64,000 nucleotides of DNA from Ga0077555 sp041397775 (GCA_041397775.1 JAWKWB010000006.1:372001-436000); one strand, 5' to 3'. Counted from the first letter of the stretch, positions 47,514 through 56,442 are shown. The notes: generated from the sequence alone by a model not told the origin. Program-made: numbers and translations.

Positions 47514-48869
47514 ATGCTTCCAATTCGGGCGCGCGCCTCTGGCGTCTGCCAGCGCGCCGCGTATGCCTTATTGTGTACCGTCGCGGTCGTCGCTGGAGCC
47601 GATGGTGCGGCCGCCGAAACGTCGGCTGCTGCAGCGACGGCGCCGGCGGACGCGAGCGAGGAACCCATCGTCGTTGCCGCTGCCGCCGGGGAAGCGGGCC
47701 GAGCCACATCGCACGGCGCGGCCAAGCCCAACCGCATTCGCACCCGCTTCGTGATCGGCCTCGAGCGCGAGACGAAGTTCCAGGTCTTCGCACTGCGCAA
47801 TCCAAATCGCGTCATCGTCGACATGCCGGACGTCCGGGTCCGCCTGCCCAGCATGCCTGGAAACGGGCGCCCGATGGGCCTCGTCAGCGGCTTCCGCGGC
47901 GGGCTCGCGTCTGCGGGCAAGATGCGCGTCGTCATCGACGTCACCTATCCCGTCGTCGTCGAGGAGGCCCGCATCGAGCGCGACAAGCACGGCCGGGCGC
48001 ACAACCTCGTCCTGGATATCGTGCCCTTCGACGCCGCCAAGCGTGCGGATCGCAAGCCGTTCGCCTCCGCCACGATGGCGCGGGCCGGCTTGAAGTCCGT
48101 GCAACCACCCCTTCCGCGCCCGGCAGAGCGCCCGGAACATCGCGCCGCGCGAACCTACAAGCCCGTCATCGTGCTCGATCCCGGCCATGGCGGCCACGAC
48201 AGCGGCGCCGTTCGCAACGGGACGGTCGAGAAGGACGTGGTGCTGCTGTTCGCGCAGACGTTGCGCAAGAAGCTGGAGGACAGCCGCCGCTACAAGGTGA
48301 TGATGACGCGGAGCGACGATACGTTCATCCCCCTGGACGAACGGCGTGACTTCGCCGAGCGTCACAAGGCCGCGCTGTTCATCGCCATCCATGCGGACTA
48401 CGCGGGATCGCGGGCGCGCGGTGCCACGATCTATTCGTTGCGCGATTCGGTGGCCAACAGCCTTGAGCGCTCGGCCAAGGGCGAGGTCGTTCGCAATCTG
48501 TTGAAAGACCACGAGATCAGGGCGCTGCCGACAAGCGCCGCCGACAAGGGTGCCGTCCAGGGCATTCTCGCCGATCTCGCGCAGTCCGAAGTGCAGATGA
48601 CCAGCACGCGCACCAGCGTGTTCGCCCGCTCCGTCATCGCGTACATGGGCAACACCACGAACATGATGAGCAACCCCGACCGCAGCGCCGCGTTCCGCGT
48701 TCTCAAGACGGCCAAGGTGCCGGCGGTTCTGATCGAACTCGCCTACGTATCGAACAAGCAGGACGCCGCGCAGCTCAAGTCGGAGAGCTGGCGCAGGAAA
48801 GTTTCCGATTCCATCGCGACGGCGGTCGAGAACTACTTCTCCAACCAGATCGCCCGCATCCCGATGTAA
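47514..48869 (+). CDS. N-acetylmuramoyl-L-alanine amidase (AMIN + Amidase_3)
   Basis: This is a periplasmic zinc amidase that cleaves septal peptidoglycan, 451 residues. After a signal segment (residues about 14-35) come an AMIN domain (about 75-175, NRVIVDMPDVRVRLP) that targets the septum and the Amidase_3 catalytic domain (about 220-445). Zinc ligands are the His of VLDPGHGGHDSGA, the Glu of GTVEKDVVL and the His of FIAIHADY. The catalytic Glu is in ELAYVSNKQDA. It corresponds to AmiC of alphaproteobacteria. The palindrome array sits in its upstream region and may influence its transcript. Confidence 0.95.
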   Translation: MLPIRARASGVCQRAAYALLCTVAVVAGADGAAAETSAAAATAPADASEEPIVVAAAAGEAGRATSHGAAKPNRIRTRFVIGLERETKFQVFALRNPNRVIVDMPDVRVRLPSMPGNGRPMGLVSGFRGGLASAGKMRVVIDVTYPVVVEEARIERDKHGRAHNLVLDIVPFDAAKRADRKPFASATMARAGLKSVQPPLPRPAERPEHRAARTYKPVIVLDPGHGGHDSGAVRNGTVEKDVVLLFAQTLRKKLEDSRRYKVMMTRSDDTFIPLDERRDFAERHKAALFIAIHADYAGSRARGATIYSLRDSVANSLERSAKGEVVRNLLKDHEIRALPTSAADKGAVQGILADLAQSEVQMTSTRTSVFARSVIAYMGNTTNMMSNPDRSAAFRVLKTAKVPAVLIELAYVSNKQDAAQLKSESWRRKVSDSIATAVENYFSNQIARIPM

Positions 48870-48912
48870 CTGTAATCATGACGCGCCGGCTGCCGTCGGC
48901 GCCGGGCCATCG

Positions 48913-49527
48913 TCAGCCGCTGGCGTGGCGCGGTGCCGTGGTGGCGACCGACGGGCGCGCCCGCAGTCGGTCGGCCCAGCCCTGCAACGCCGGTCGCCCC
49001 TGCTCCAGCTCGGCCATGCCCACATGGCGGGCGAAGTCGATGCCGGCGAGCAGCAGCATCTGCGCCATATTGATCGGCCCCTGCATCGCGGGCGCGGCTA
49101 GCTCGCGCTCCCAGAAATCGGCCAGGCGCCGTGCGCGATCCAATTCGTGCCGCATGATGCCCGGCGAACGCTCGGTCTCGGGCCGGCGGGTCTCGCGCGC
49201 GTGGACGGAGATGCCATCGGTCATGCTGCGTGCGTAGGCTTCGAGCCGCCCGTAGCTCCAGTCGCCTTCGGAAAGTGCAGGGCAGAAGCCGGGCTTGCCG
49301 TCGAGCCTGTCCAGATAGGCGCAGATGAGCTGGCTGTCCTCGATGCCACGCCCGTCGTCGCACACGAGAAACGGTACGCGACCCGATGGATTGATGGCGT
49401 AGTAGGGACTGTCCGTCGTGCGGGTCTTCGCCTCGATCTCGGCCACGCGGGCGTCGAGCCCCTTTTCGCGGATCAGGGTGCGCACGACGCGGGCGTAGGG
49501 CGAGGTTCTCGTGTAATAGAGCTTCAT
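48913..49527 (-). CDS. Glutathione S-transferase family protein
   Basis: This is a 204-residue cytosolic GST. The thioredoxin-like N-domain is MKLYYTRTSPYARVVRTLIREKG, with Ser/Tyr near the active site; GRVPFLVCDDGRGIEDSQLICAYLD forms the glutathione-binding cis-Pro and SNAIL-like region. The alpha-helical C-domain follows. The ATG at 49527 has GGAGAAAG upstream. It is convergent with the amidase gene and divergent (34-bp gap) from the RBBP9-type hydrolase. The substrate is unknown; stringent-starvation-protein-like GSTs are similar. Confidence 0.9.
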   Translation of the reverse strand: MKLYYTRTSPYARVVRTLIREKGLDARVAEIEAKTRTTDSPYYAINPSGRVPFLVCDDGRGIEDSQLICAYLDRLDGKPGFCPALSEGDWSYGRLEAYARSMTDGISVHARETRRPETERSPGIMRHELDRARRLADFWERELAAPAMQGPINMAQMLLLAGIDFARHVGMAELEQGRPALQGWADRLRARPSVATTAPRHASG

Positions 49528-49561
49528 GGTGGCTTTCTCCCAATCGGAACATCCATAGCCC

Positions 49562-50116
49562 ATGCGCCTTGCCGATATCGACATTCTCATCATTCCCGGC
49601 TGGACGAACTCCGGTCCCGACCACTGGCAGTCGCGATGGGAGCGCAACATGCGTTCGGCGCGCCGGGTGGAACAGGCGGACTGGGATACGCCGATCTGCG
49701 CCGACTGGGAGGAGCGGATCGTCGCGGAAGCACAGGCGGCGCGCCGGCCGACCGTGCTCGTCGCACACAGTTGCGGGGTGACTGCCGTGGTGCGCGCGGC
49801 GCCGCGACTGGCGGGCACCAGGGTGGTCGGGGCGTTTCTCGTCGCGCCGTCCGATGTCGCGGGGCAGGACATCTGGATCGCCAAGGAGGGGGGATTTGCC
49901 GCGTTGCCGGAAGATCCGCTGCCGTTCCCCTCGAAGCTGATCGGCTCTTCGACCGATCCCTATTGCTCGGTGGAGCGCGCACAGGAGCTGGGCCTTGCCT
50001 GGGGATCGGACGTATCGATCATCGCGGAGGCGGGGCACATCAACACGGCCTCCGGCCACGGACCATGGCCGGAGGGGTTGTTGTCGTTCGGGATCTTCTT
50101 GAAGCGCCTTGGATAA
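49562..50116 (+). CDS. RBBP9/YdeN-type serine hydrolase
   Basis: This is a small alpha/beta-hydrolase of 184 residues. It shows the family pattern IIPGWTNSGPDHWQSRWE at the N-terminus, the nucleophile elbow VAHSCG with Ser, LVAPSDV and the C-terminal AGHINTASGHGPWPEG carrying the catalytic His. Substrates of bacterial members are mostly unknown. It has no signal peptide. Its start lies only 34 bp from that of the divergent GST gene, so the two promoters must overlap. Confidence 0.88.
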   Translation: MRLADIDILIIPGWTNSGPDHWQSRWERNMRSARRVEQADWDTPICADWEERIVAEAQAARRPTVLVAHSCGVTAVVRAAPRLAGTRVVGAFLVAPSDVAGQDIWIAKEGGFAALPEDPLPFPSKLIGSSTDPYCSVERAQELGLAWGSDVSIIAEAGHINTASGHGPWPEGLLSFGIFLKRLG

Positions 50117-50125
50117 GGCGCGGGA

Positions 50126-50452
50126 TCAGGACTGTCCGCCCTCGATGTCCGAAACGGCCTTGGCCAGGAACTCGCTCATCTGCCGGCGGATATCGACATC
50201 GGCCACCTGCACGCCCTTGTCGGCGAAGTCCTTGGCAACTTTGCGGAAAACGTCGTCGTCGCCCTTCTCGGCGAGGTCTGCCTTGCGCACGTCCTTGATA
50301 TAGGCGTCGAGGGCATCGCCCGTCAGGCCGAGCTTTGCGCCGGCCCATTCGCCCAGCATGCGGTTGCGGCGCGATTCGGCCTTGAACTTAAGATCTTGAT
50401 CATGCGCGAATTTTTTTTCAAATCCCTTCTCGCGGTCATCGAAGGTCGTCAT
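50126..50452 (-). CDS. F1-ATPase inhibitor zeta subunit (DUF1476)
   Basis: This 108-residue protein of the DUF1476 family includes the zeta subunit that blocks rotation of the F1Fo-ATPase in Paracoccus denitrificans. The N-terminal inhibitory helix (MTTFDDREKGFEKKFAHDQ) and the helix RNRMLGEWAGAKLGLTG match the family. A four-helix bundle would follow. The ATG at 50452 has GTGGAGAC upstream. It is not next to atp genes, as is usual. It is divergent from purC. Confidence 0.92.
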   Translation of the reverse strand: MTTFDDREKGFEKKFAHDQDLKFKAESRRNRMLGEWAGAKLGLTGDALDAYIKDVRKADLAEKGDDDVFRKVAKDFADKGVQVADVDIRRQMSEFLAKAVSDIEGGQS

Positions 50453-50782
50453 GATCGTCTCCACCTCTGCGCGTATTGCGCTTCGTTATTCCCGGCATCC
50501 GGGTTCTACCCGACGCCCCCTAAAGCTCGCCCAACGCATACCCTGGAGCCCTGATCGGAATCAATCGAGCATATGATCGGCTGCAAAATCGAAGTCTTCC
50601 AGCGACCAGATTGTTTCCGGCGGGCCAATCGGCTAATCTCGCTCCCGAATGAGCCAGCCGTCCGCCGGCACCACGTCACGCCATGTTTTGGTGAAAACAT
50701 GACGCGATTTCAAGAGTGACCGACCAACGATTCCCGATTGGCCCAAGACCAGACGTATACGCGAGATCAAGGACGCTGAAAT
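50453..50782. other. Divergent intergenic region (330 bp) upstream of purC
   Basis: This is the promoter region shared by the zeta-subunit gene and purC. It contains one clear dyad (50682-50701, listed separately). I see no gene, tRNA or riboswitch-like structure that I can support. Confidence 0.5.
50682..50701. promoter_or_regulatory. Inverted repeat upstream of purC
   Basis: CATGTTTT (50682-50689) and AAAACATG (50694-50701) form a perfect 8-bp dyad around GGTG, 81 bp before the purC start. Its position fits an operator or promoter-proximal hairpin for the pur genes. It does not match the E. coli PurR operator closely. Confidence 0.4.
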
Positions 50783-51571
50783 ATGAACAGGCGGCGCCGC
50801 ATTTACGAGGGCAAGGCAAAAGTCCTCTACGAGGGGCCCGAGCCCGGTACGCTCATCCAGCACTTCAAGGATGACGCGACGGCCTTCAACAACAAGAAGC
50901 ATGCGCTGATCGACGGCAAGGGCGTGCTCAACAACCGGATCTCCGAGTACATTTTCCAGCGCCTCGGCGAGATCGGCGTTCCCACGCATTTCATCAAGCG
51001 GCTGAACATGCGCGAGCAGCTCATCCGCGAGGTGGAGATCATTCCGCTCGAGGTCGTGGTGCGCAATGTGGCGGCGGGCTCGCTGTCGCAGCGGCTGGGC
51101 ATCGAGGAAGGCGCCGCGTTGCCGCGCTCGATCATCGAGTTCTATTACAAGAACGACAAGCTCGGCGACCCCATGGTGTCGGAAGAGCATATCACCGCGT
51201 TCGGCTGGGCAACGCCCCAGGAGATCGACGACATCATGAGCCTGGCGCTCCGGATCAACGATTTCCTCGTCGGTCTCTTCCTGGGCATCGGCATTCGCCT
51301 CGTCGACTTCAAGGTGGAGTTCGGCCGGCTCTGGGAATCCAACGAGCAGATGCGGATCGTGCTGGCCGACGAGATCAGCCCGGACTGCTGCCGCCTGTGG
51401 GATGCGACATCCGGCGACAAGATGGACAAGGATCGCTTCCGTCGCGACCTGGGCGGCGTGGTGGAGGCTTACACCGAGGTGGCGCGGCGTTTGGGCGTCC
51501 TGACGGAGAACCCGCGCCCGAAGGGCTCCGGCCCGGTGCTCGTCTCCACCAACGGCCAGAAGCCGAACTGA
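50783..51571 (+). CDS. purC: Phosphoribosylaminoimidazole-succinocarboxamide synthase
   Basis: This is the SAICAR synthase of de novo purine synthesis (CAIR + Asp + ATP to SAICAR), complete at 262 residues. The opening IYEGKAKVLYEGPEPGTLIQHFKDDATAFNNKK and the signatures EVVVRNVAAGSLSQRLG (SAICAR site) and LVDFKVEFGRLW with LADEISPDCCRLWD are all present. AAGGA lies nine bases before the ATG. It leads a purC-purS-orf-purQ group that is interrupted by one minus-strand gene. Confidence 0.97.
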   Translation: MNRRRRIYEGKAKVLYEGPEPGTLIQHFKDDATAFNNKKHALIDGKGVLNNRISEYIFQRLGEIGVPTHFIKRLNMREQLIREVEIIPLEVVVRNVAAGSLSQRLGIEEGAALPRSIIEFYYKNDKLGDPMVSEEHITAFGWATPQEIDDIMSLALRINDFLVGLFLGIGIRLVDFKVEFGRLWESNEQMRIVLADEISPDCCRLWDATSGDKMDKDRFRRDLGGVVEAYTEVARRLGVLTENPRPKGSGPVLVSTNGQKPN

Positions 51572-51606
51572 GACGTCGCGTCGCATTCGGCGGCGGACGA
51601 TTTTCG

Positions 51607-51631
51607 AGCGGATCGGCCCTGCCGGTCCGCT
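51607..51631 (+). terminator. Weak hairpin between purC and purS
   Basis: Arms agcggatcgg (51607-51616) and ccggtccgct (51622-51631) pair with one wobble around a 5-nt loop and are followed by TTTCC. It may attenuate or stabilise the purC transcript rather than stop it completely. Confidence 0.4.
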
Positions 51632-51729
51632 TTCCATTGCACGCGACGACGACAGGCGCACTTGTGCTCGGGGCCCGGAGCGGGCAATAGAGAGCGCAAC
51701 CGAAACGCCCCGCATTGAGGCCATTGCCG

Positions 51730-51972
51730 ATGAAAGCCAAGATCCGCATCACCCTGAAGAACGGCGTGCTCGATCCGCAGGGCAAGGCCATCCAGAACGC
51801 GCTCGGCTCGCTCGGCTTCGACGGCGTGAACGAGGTGCGCCAGGGCAAGTACATCGAGCTGGATCTGGCCGAGCAGGACGAGGCGAAGGCCCGCGCCGCC
51901 GTCGAGAAGATGTGCAAGGACCTGCTGGCGAATACGGTGATCGAGAACTACAGCTTCGAGATCACGCGCTGA
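51730..51972 (+). CDS. purS: Phosphoribosylformylglycinamidine synthase subunit PurS
   Basis: This is the small bridging subunit of the three-part FGAM synthase (PurL-PurQ-PurS), 80 residues. The pattern ITLKNGVLDPQGKAIQNALGSLGFDGVNEVRQGKYIEL is diagnostic, with the C-terminal MCKDLLANTVIENYSFEI. The ATG at 51730 starts the first strand. PurL is not in the window; PurQ lies about 0.9 kb downstream. Confidence 0.96.
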   Translation: MKAKIRITLKNGVLDPQGKAIQNALGSLGFDGVNEVRQGKYIELDLAEQDEAKARAAVEKMCKDLLANTVIENYSFEITR

Positions 51973-51983
51973 GTTGGCGCGCC

Positions 51984-52112
51984 ATGCCACCTCCCGATCC
52001 GCACCGCGACGACGCCATCCGGGCCATGTGGTTCCTGGCCGGCAAGGCTGCGATCTTCATCCTGGTGCCTTTGCTGGCCGCGGCCCTGGCGGTGTGGTGG
52101 CGGTTCGGCTGA
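51984..52112 (+). CDS. Small single-helix membrane protein of the purS-purQ locus
   Basis: This 42-residue ORF starts 11 bp after purS. A charged N-terminus (PPPDPHRDDAIRAMWFLAG) is followed by one hydrophobic helix (AAIFILVPLLAAALAVWW). Small membrane proteins at this position between purS and purQ recur in Hyphomicrobiales, which supports it as a real gene. Its role, perhaps localising the FGAM synthase, is unknown. Confidence 0.65.
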   Translation: MPPPDPHRDDAIRAMWFLAGKAAIFILVPLLAAALAVWWRFG

Positions 52113-52133
52113 GCGTACCGCGCGATTTCCCGG

Positions 52134-52799
52134 TCAAAACCAACGCGTATTGCGCTCGACCGGGCCCTTTCGCACCGGCGTGGCGGGCGACTTTTCACTG
52201 CGAACGGGCCACTTCGGCCGCAGCCGGCCCGCTGCGGTTGCTGCAGTCGATGCGGGTTTGGGCCGGCGGGAGCCATTCTTGTCCCGCGTCAGCATGCGCG
52301 ACACGGCCAGGAGAATTCCTCCCGCGAGCGAAAGCATGAGCCCCACCTCCAGCGCACGCTTCTGGCGGGGGCGCGTCACGTAGGGACGCACTTTTCCGCG
52401 ATAGAGAATGTCGAGACTTTCGCCTACCGCGACGTGCTTCACGTCGAGCTTGCCGAAGTTCACCCAGACCGATTGCTCGACGCCGCCCGCGCCTTGGAAG
52501 GCCAGCTGGGCATAGGGGGTGCGCCGGGTCCGGGTGCCGGCCGCATCGTGCACCGCAACCTCGCCGCAGGAGATGCGCTTCCAGGCGCATTTGCCGCTGC
52601 ACGGCTTCATCTCGCAGATGCTGCCGAGTTTTGTCACCGTTGCAATGGCGGGAACTCCCGTCACGCGATCGTAGAGCTGCATCGCCGGCATGATGAGGCC
52701 AGCAAGCAGCATCAGCCAGCCCAGCCGCCGACCGAAATGAACGGCCAGAAAGCGGACGAAGCGCAGCACCAAGCTTTGGGTTTTCGGGTCACTTGCCAT
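52134..52799 (-). CDS. DUF3592-type membrane protein
   Basis: This 221-residue protein has two transmembrane helices (about 25-43 and 150-168) flanking an extracytoplasmic beta-domain. That domain contains four Cys in a short stretch (CEMKPCSGKCAWKRISC) and the DUF3592-like end DILYRGKVRPYV. The C-terminal 45 residues are basic. It lies on the strand opposite to, and between, the purS group and purQ, so it interrupts the usual pur operon and was probably inserted there. Function unknown. Confidence 0.75.
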   Translation of the reverse strand: MASDPKTQSLVLRFVRFLAVHFGRRLGWLMLLAGLIMPAMQLYDRVTGVPAIATVTKLGSICEMKPCSGKCAWKRISCGEVAVHDAAGTRTRRTPYAQLAFQGAGGVEQSVWVNFGKLDVKHVAVGESLDILYRGKVRPYVTRPRQKRALEVGLMLSLAGGILLAVSRMLTRDKNGSRRPKPASTAATAAGRLRPKWPVRSEKSPATPVRKGPVERNTRWF

Positions 52800-52901
52800 C
52801 GGGGCACCATGCCATGAACGGGTTGCATTGGCGTAAAGCCGCGAAGGCTGCTATGGAGCGGCTGAATTCGCGAGGCGCTATCCACGAAGCGGGGTGATCC
52901 C

Positions 52902-53597
52902 ATGCGCGCATCCGTCATCGTTTTCCCAGGCTCCAACTGCGACCGCGACGTGAAGGTCGCGCTCGAGGCCATTATCGGCCGGCCCGTCAACATGGTCTGG
53001 CACGGCGACAGCACCGTTCCCGCGTCAGACTTCATCGTGCTGCCCGGCGGCTTCTCCTACGGCGACTATCTGCGCTGCGGCGCCATGGCCGCGCACTCCA
53101 ACGTCATGCGCGACGTGGTGGCGAAGGCGAAGGCGGGCGTGCCCGTGCTCGGGATCTGCAACGGCTTCCAGGTGCTTTGCGAAACGGGGCTGCTGCCCGG
53201 CGTGCTGCAACGCAACGCGAGCCTGAAGTTCGTCTGCCGCGATACGTTCCTGAAGGTCGAGCGCACGGACACCTTCTTCACGCGCGGCTACCGCCAGGGC
53301 GAGATCGCCAACATTCCCGTGGCGCACGGCGACGGCAACTATTTCGCCGACACGGCCACCCTCGACGACCTGGAGGGCGAAGGCCGCGTGGTGTTCCGCT
53401 ACGTCGATCCCGCGACGGGCGTGGCAACGCCCGAATCCAATCCGAACGGTGCACAGCGCAACATCGCGGGCATCTGCGACGAGACCCGCCGCATCGTCGG
53501 CATGATGCCGCATCCCGAGCGGCACTTCGATCGCATCCTGGGCTCCGACGACGGGCGCCGCGTGTTCGAGAGTGCACTGATGAGCGTTGCGGCCTGA
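52902..53597 (+). CDS. purQ: Phosphoribosylformylglycinamidine synthase subunit PurQ
   Basis: This is the glutaminase subunit of FGAM synthase, 231 residues. The class I amidotransferase triad is visible. The nucleophile Cys is in VLGICNGFQVLCE, and the His-Glu pair is in MMPHPERHFDRI. The start ASVIVFPGSNCDRDV is typical. The ATG at 52902 is preceded by GGGGTG. It is separated from purS by the minus-strand DUF3592 gene, so it probably has its own promoter. Confidence 0.97.
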   Translation: MRASVIVFPGSNCDRDVKVALEAIIGRPVNMVWHGDSTVPASDFIVLPGGFSYGDYLRCGAMAAHSNVMRDVVAKAKAGVPVLGICNGFQVLCETGLLPGVLQRNASLKFVCRDTFLKVERTDTFFTRGYRQGEIANIPVAHGDGNYFADTATLDDLEGEGRVVFRYVDPATGVATPESNPNGAQRNIAGICDETRRIVGMMPHPERHFDRILGSDDGRRVFESALMSVAA

Positions 53598-53609
53598 GGC
53601 CGGCACTGC

Positions 53610-53636
53610 GCGCGCCCGTGCGTCAGCCGGGCGCGC
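53610..53636. terminator. Hairpin between convergent purQ and livG
   Basis: Arms gcgcgcccg (53610-53618) and cgggcgcgc (53628-53636) enclose a 9-nt loop that contains the livG stop codon. It is a likely bidirectional terminator for the convergent purQ and liv transcripts, without a long T-run. Confidence 0.5.
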
Positions 53637-54375
53637 TGCTCCCCAGATAGACCTCGCGCACCTTGGGATGCGCGCGGATTTCTTCCGGACGACCATCCGC
53701 GATCAGCACGCCCTGGCTCATGACCAGGATGCGGTCGGCATGGGCGAAGACGACGTCCATGTCGTGCTCGGTGAACAGAACCGCCGTGCGGCGTTCGCGG
53801 GCAATGCCAGCCACCAGCCGCATCAGCTGGCCGCGCTCCTTGGGCGCCATGCCGGCCGTCGGCTCGTCCATCAGCAGCAGGCGCGGCGCGGCGGCGAGAG
53901 CCATGGCCAGCTCGACGCGCTTGAGATCGCCATAGGCCAGCATGCTGCACGGCCGCTCCGCCGCCGCGGCCATGCCGACCTCGCCGAGGAGCGCCAATGC
54001 GCGATCGCGGTTCAAGCGACCGTCGACCAGCGCTGCGAGGCTCCACCGCTCGCGTGCCGCCAACGCGACCGATACGTTCTCCAGGGCCGTCATCGAGAGG
54101 AATGTCGCGGTGATCTGGAAGGTGCGCGCGATACCCAGGTGCGCGAGCCTGCGCGGCGGCAACCCGGTGACGTCGGCGGTGCGCAAGCGCACGCGGCCGG
54201 CATCGGGGCGAAGCTGGCCGTTGATGAGATTGAACGTGGTCGTCTTGCCGGCGCCGTTGGGGCCGATGAGCGCGACGATCTCGCCGGCATCGACAGTCAG
54301 AGAGACGTCGTCCACGGCCCTCACGCCGGCAAAGCTGCGTCGCAGGCCGGTGGCCTCCAGCACACGCTCGCTCAT
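53623..54375 (-). CDS. Branched-chain amino acid-type ABC transporter ATPase LivG
   Basis: This is a 250-residue ATPase of the HAAT family. Walker A is IGPNGAGKTTTFNLI, and the LivG-typical block GIARTFQ follows. The signature region MLAYGDLKRVELAMAL is slightly unusual (YGDLKR rather than YGxQR). Walker B is LLLMDEPTAGM and the H-loop is FTEHDMD. The ATG at 54375 overlaps the stop of the permease gene (ATGA). No LivF and no binding protein are adjacent. Confidence 0.92.
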   Translation of the reverse strand: MSERVLEATGLRRSFAGVRAVDDVSLTVDAGEIVALIGPNGAGKTTTFNLINGQLRPDAGRVRLRTADVTGLPPRRLAHLGIARTFQITATFLSMTALENVSVALAARERWSLAALVDGRLNRDRALALLGEVGMAAAAERPCSMLAYGDLKRVELAMALAAAPRLLLMDEPTAGMAPKERGQLMRLVAGIARERRTAVLFTEHDMDVVFAHADRILVMSQGVLIADGRPEEIRAHPKVREVYLGSSAPG

Positions 54376-56249
54376 GTCGAAGACCGCTCCCGGCCCACAT
54401 AGCGGCCGAGCCCTCCCACGATGCCCTGCGGAAACGCAATGGTCAGCGCCACCACGACAGTTCCGAGCAGCGCCTGCCAGTATGGAACGGCACGCGCGAT
54501 CCAATCCTGCATCCCCACGAAGATCGCCGCCCCGACAGCTGGTCCCGTCAAGGTCTGGACGCCGCCTAGCAGCACCATGATCAGCGCGTCCATGGAACGG
54601 GGAATGGAGAGCGTGTCTGGCGAAAGGGATCCCTTCGAGAACACGTAGACCGCACCGGCGAGCCCTGCCAGCGCGCCCGAGATCGCGAAGGTCAGCCACT
54701 GCATCCGGCGCACGTCGATGCCCGAAGCCTCCGCGCGCATGCGGTGATCGCGCGCGGCGCGCAGCATGTAGCCGTAGCGTGTGTGGGCCAGATGCCACGT
54801 CGCGAGGATGGCCGCGCCCGTCACGAACACGACGAACAGGAAATAGGCCCAGCGCGCACCCAGGACATCTGGCGGCCAGATCCCGACAAGGCCGTTGCTG
54901 CCGCCCGTGACATCGTCCCACTGGAACGCGATGGCCCACATGATCTGGGCGAACGCCAACGACAGCATGGCGAGCGAAACGCCCGACAGGCGAACGCAGA
55001 ACCATCCGAAGACGAGGCCGAGCCCCCCTGCGAGCACCGCGCCCCCGACAAGAGCGGGGAGGAACGGCATGCCCGACCTGGCCAGAACGGCTGAGGCATA
55101 GGCACCGGCGCCGAAGTAGGCGGCATGGCCGAAGGACGCCATCCCGCCTTGTCCCATCAGCAGCCCGAGACTGGCGGCGAAGAGCGCGAAGGCGGCCATG
55201 TCGCCCACGAGCACTAGCGTGAAGCTGTCGGCCACGAGCGGCAGGAGTGCCAGCGTGGCGGTTGCGGCAAGGGCTGCAATCCAGAAGCGATGCGTGGGCC
55301 TGGGCAGCGCCATGATCTGGGCGGGCGCCACGCGCGTATGCGCGGGCTCGCCGCCCAACAGCCCCCACGGCCTGAACACCAGCACGACGGCCATGACGAT
55401 GAATTCGACCACGAGCGTCAGCTTGGTGAAGGAGATCGTGATGCCGGCGATGTTCGCGGTACCCAGGCCGACGCACCATGCCTTGACCACGCCCACGAGC
55501 ACGGCGGCGAGATAGGCGCCGGGAATGCTGCCGAGGCCGCCGACGACGGTGACGACGAACACATCGGCGATCAGGGCCAGGTCCATGCCGAGGCTGGCGG
55601 GTTCACGCGGCAGGGCGAGCGCGCCGGCCAGGCCGGCCAGGAATGCGCCGAGCGCCAGGACCATGGTGAAAAGAACCGACTGGTTGACGCCGAGCGCGGC
55701 CGCCATGTCGCGATCCTCGGTGGCAGCGCGCACGCGCGTGCCCCAATCCGTCCGGTGCAGGAGGAGCCAGACCGCGCCCAACAGCAGCGGACCCAGACCG
55801 ATCAACACGAGATCGTATTGGGGCAGCGGCTTGCCGAAGATCGTCACGACGCCTTTGAGTCCCGGCGCGCGCGGTCCAAGGATGTCCTCCGGCCCCCACA
55901 AATAGAGGACCAGATCCTTGATGATGAGCACGAGGCCGAAGGTGGCGATGAGTTGCAGGAGCTCGGGTGCTGCGTACAGGCGGCGGAGCACGACGATCTC
56001 GACGAGCATGCCGAGGATGGCGACAGCAGCGCCGGCGAGCAATGCGCCCCCCCAGAAGCCCAGGGCTCCGCCCCCCAACGCTGCAAAGAGCGTCGTGCCC
56101 AGATAGGCGCCGAGCATCATCAGCGAGCAGTGCGCGAAGTTGACGATGCGCGTGACGCCGAAAATGAGCGTGAGGCCCAGCGCTACGACGAAAAGCAGCG
56201 AGGCACTGGCGAGGCCATTCAGCGTCTGGATGAGAGCGGTGGCGAGCAT
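54372..56249 (-). CDS. Fused LivH-LivM permease
   Basis: This is a 625-residue inner-membrane protein combining both permease subunits of a branched-chain amino acid/amide-type importer. The LivH half (about 1-290) begins TLNGLASASLLFVVALGLTLIFGVTRIVNFAHCSLMMLGAYLG. The LivM half (about 310-625) contains LGLLMGQGGMASFGHAAYFGAGAYASAVL and ARDHRMRAEASGIDVRRMQWLTFAISG. Such fusions are common in alphaproteobacteria. The start at 56249 has AGGAA upstream. With livG only, the system lacks LivF and LivK here and must borrow them or be incomplete. Confidence 0.93.
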   Translation of the reverse strand: MLATALIQTLNGLASASLLFVVALGLTLIFGVTRIVNFAHCSLMMLGAYLGTTLFAALGGGALGFWGGALLAGAAVAILGMLVEIVVLRRLYAAPELLQLIATFGLVLIIKDLVLYLWGPEDILGPRAPGLKGVVTIFGKPLPQYDLVLIGLGPLLLGAVWLLLHRTDWGTRVRAATEDRDMAAALGVNQSVLFTMVLALGAFLAGLAGALALPREPASLGMDLALIADVFVVTVVGGLGSIPGAYLAAVLVGVVKAWCVGLGTANIAGITISFTKLTLVVEFIVMAVVLVFRPWGLLGGEPAHTRVAPAQIMALPRPTHRFWIAALAATATLALLPLVADSFTLVLVGDMAAFALFAASLGLLMGQGGMASFGHAAYFGAGAYASAVLARSGMPFLPALVGGAVLAGGLGLVFGWFCVRLSGVSLAMLSLAFAQIMWAIAFQWDDVTGGSNGLVGIWPPDVLGARWAYFLFVVFVTGAAILATWHLAHTRYGYMLRAARDHRMRAEASGIDVRRMQWLTFAISGALAGLAGAVYVFSKGSLSPDTLSIPRSMDALIMVLLGGVQTLTGPAVGAAIFVGMQDWIARAVPYWQALLGTVVVALTIAFPQGIVGGLGRYVGRERSST

Positions 56250-56442
56250 GTTCCTGCAATAGCAGCGTTGCGGGGCGGGCAGAAGTCTCCTGCTTCATGG
56301 CGCGCCCGCCGGTCTCTTGATCATGATCAACGGCGCGGGGCGGATCGGGAGCCTAGAATGCCCCCATACAGGGAGTTGGTGGCGCACATCATGCGGGTGT
56401 TCGCTTGCCGCACTCGTTCGCGATGCATGGCTGGAGTGGAAC

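Noticed and set aside
50049..50078. Inverted repeat CCTCCGGCCA...TGGCCGGAGG near the end of the RBBP9-type gene
   Set aside because: It lies wholly within the coding sequence (GHGPWPEG), before the stop, and has no T-run. It is explained by codon choice.
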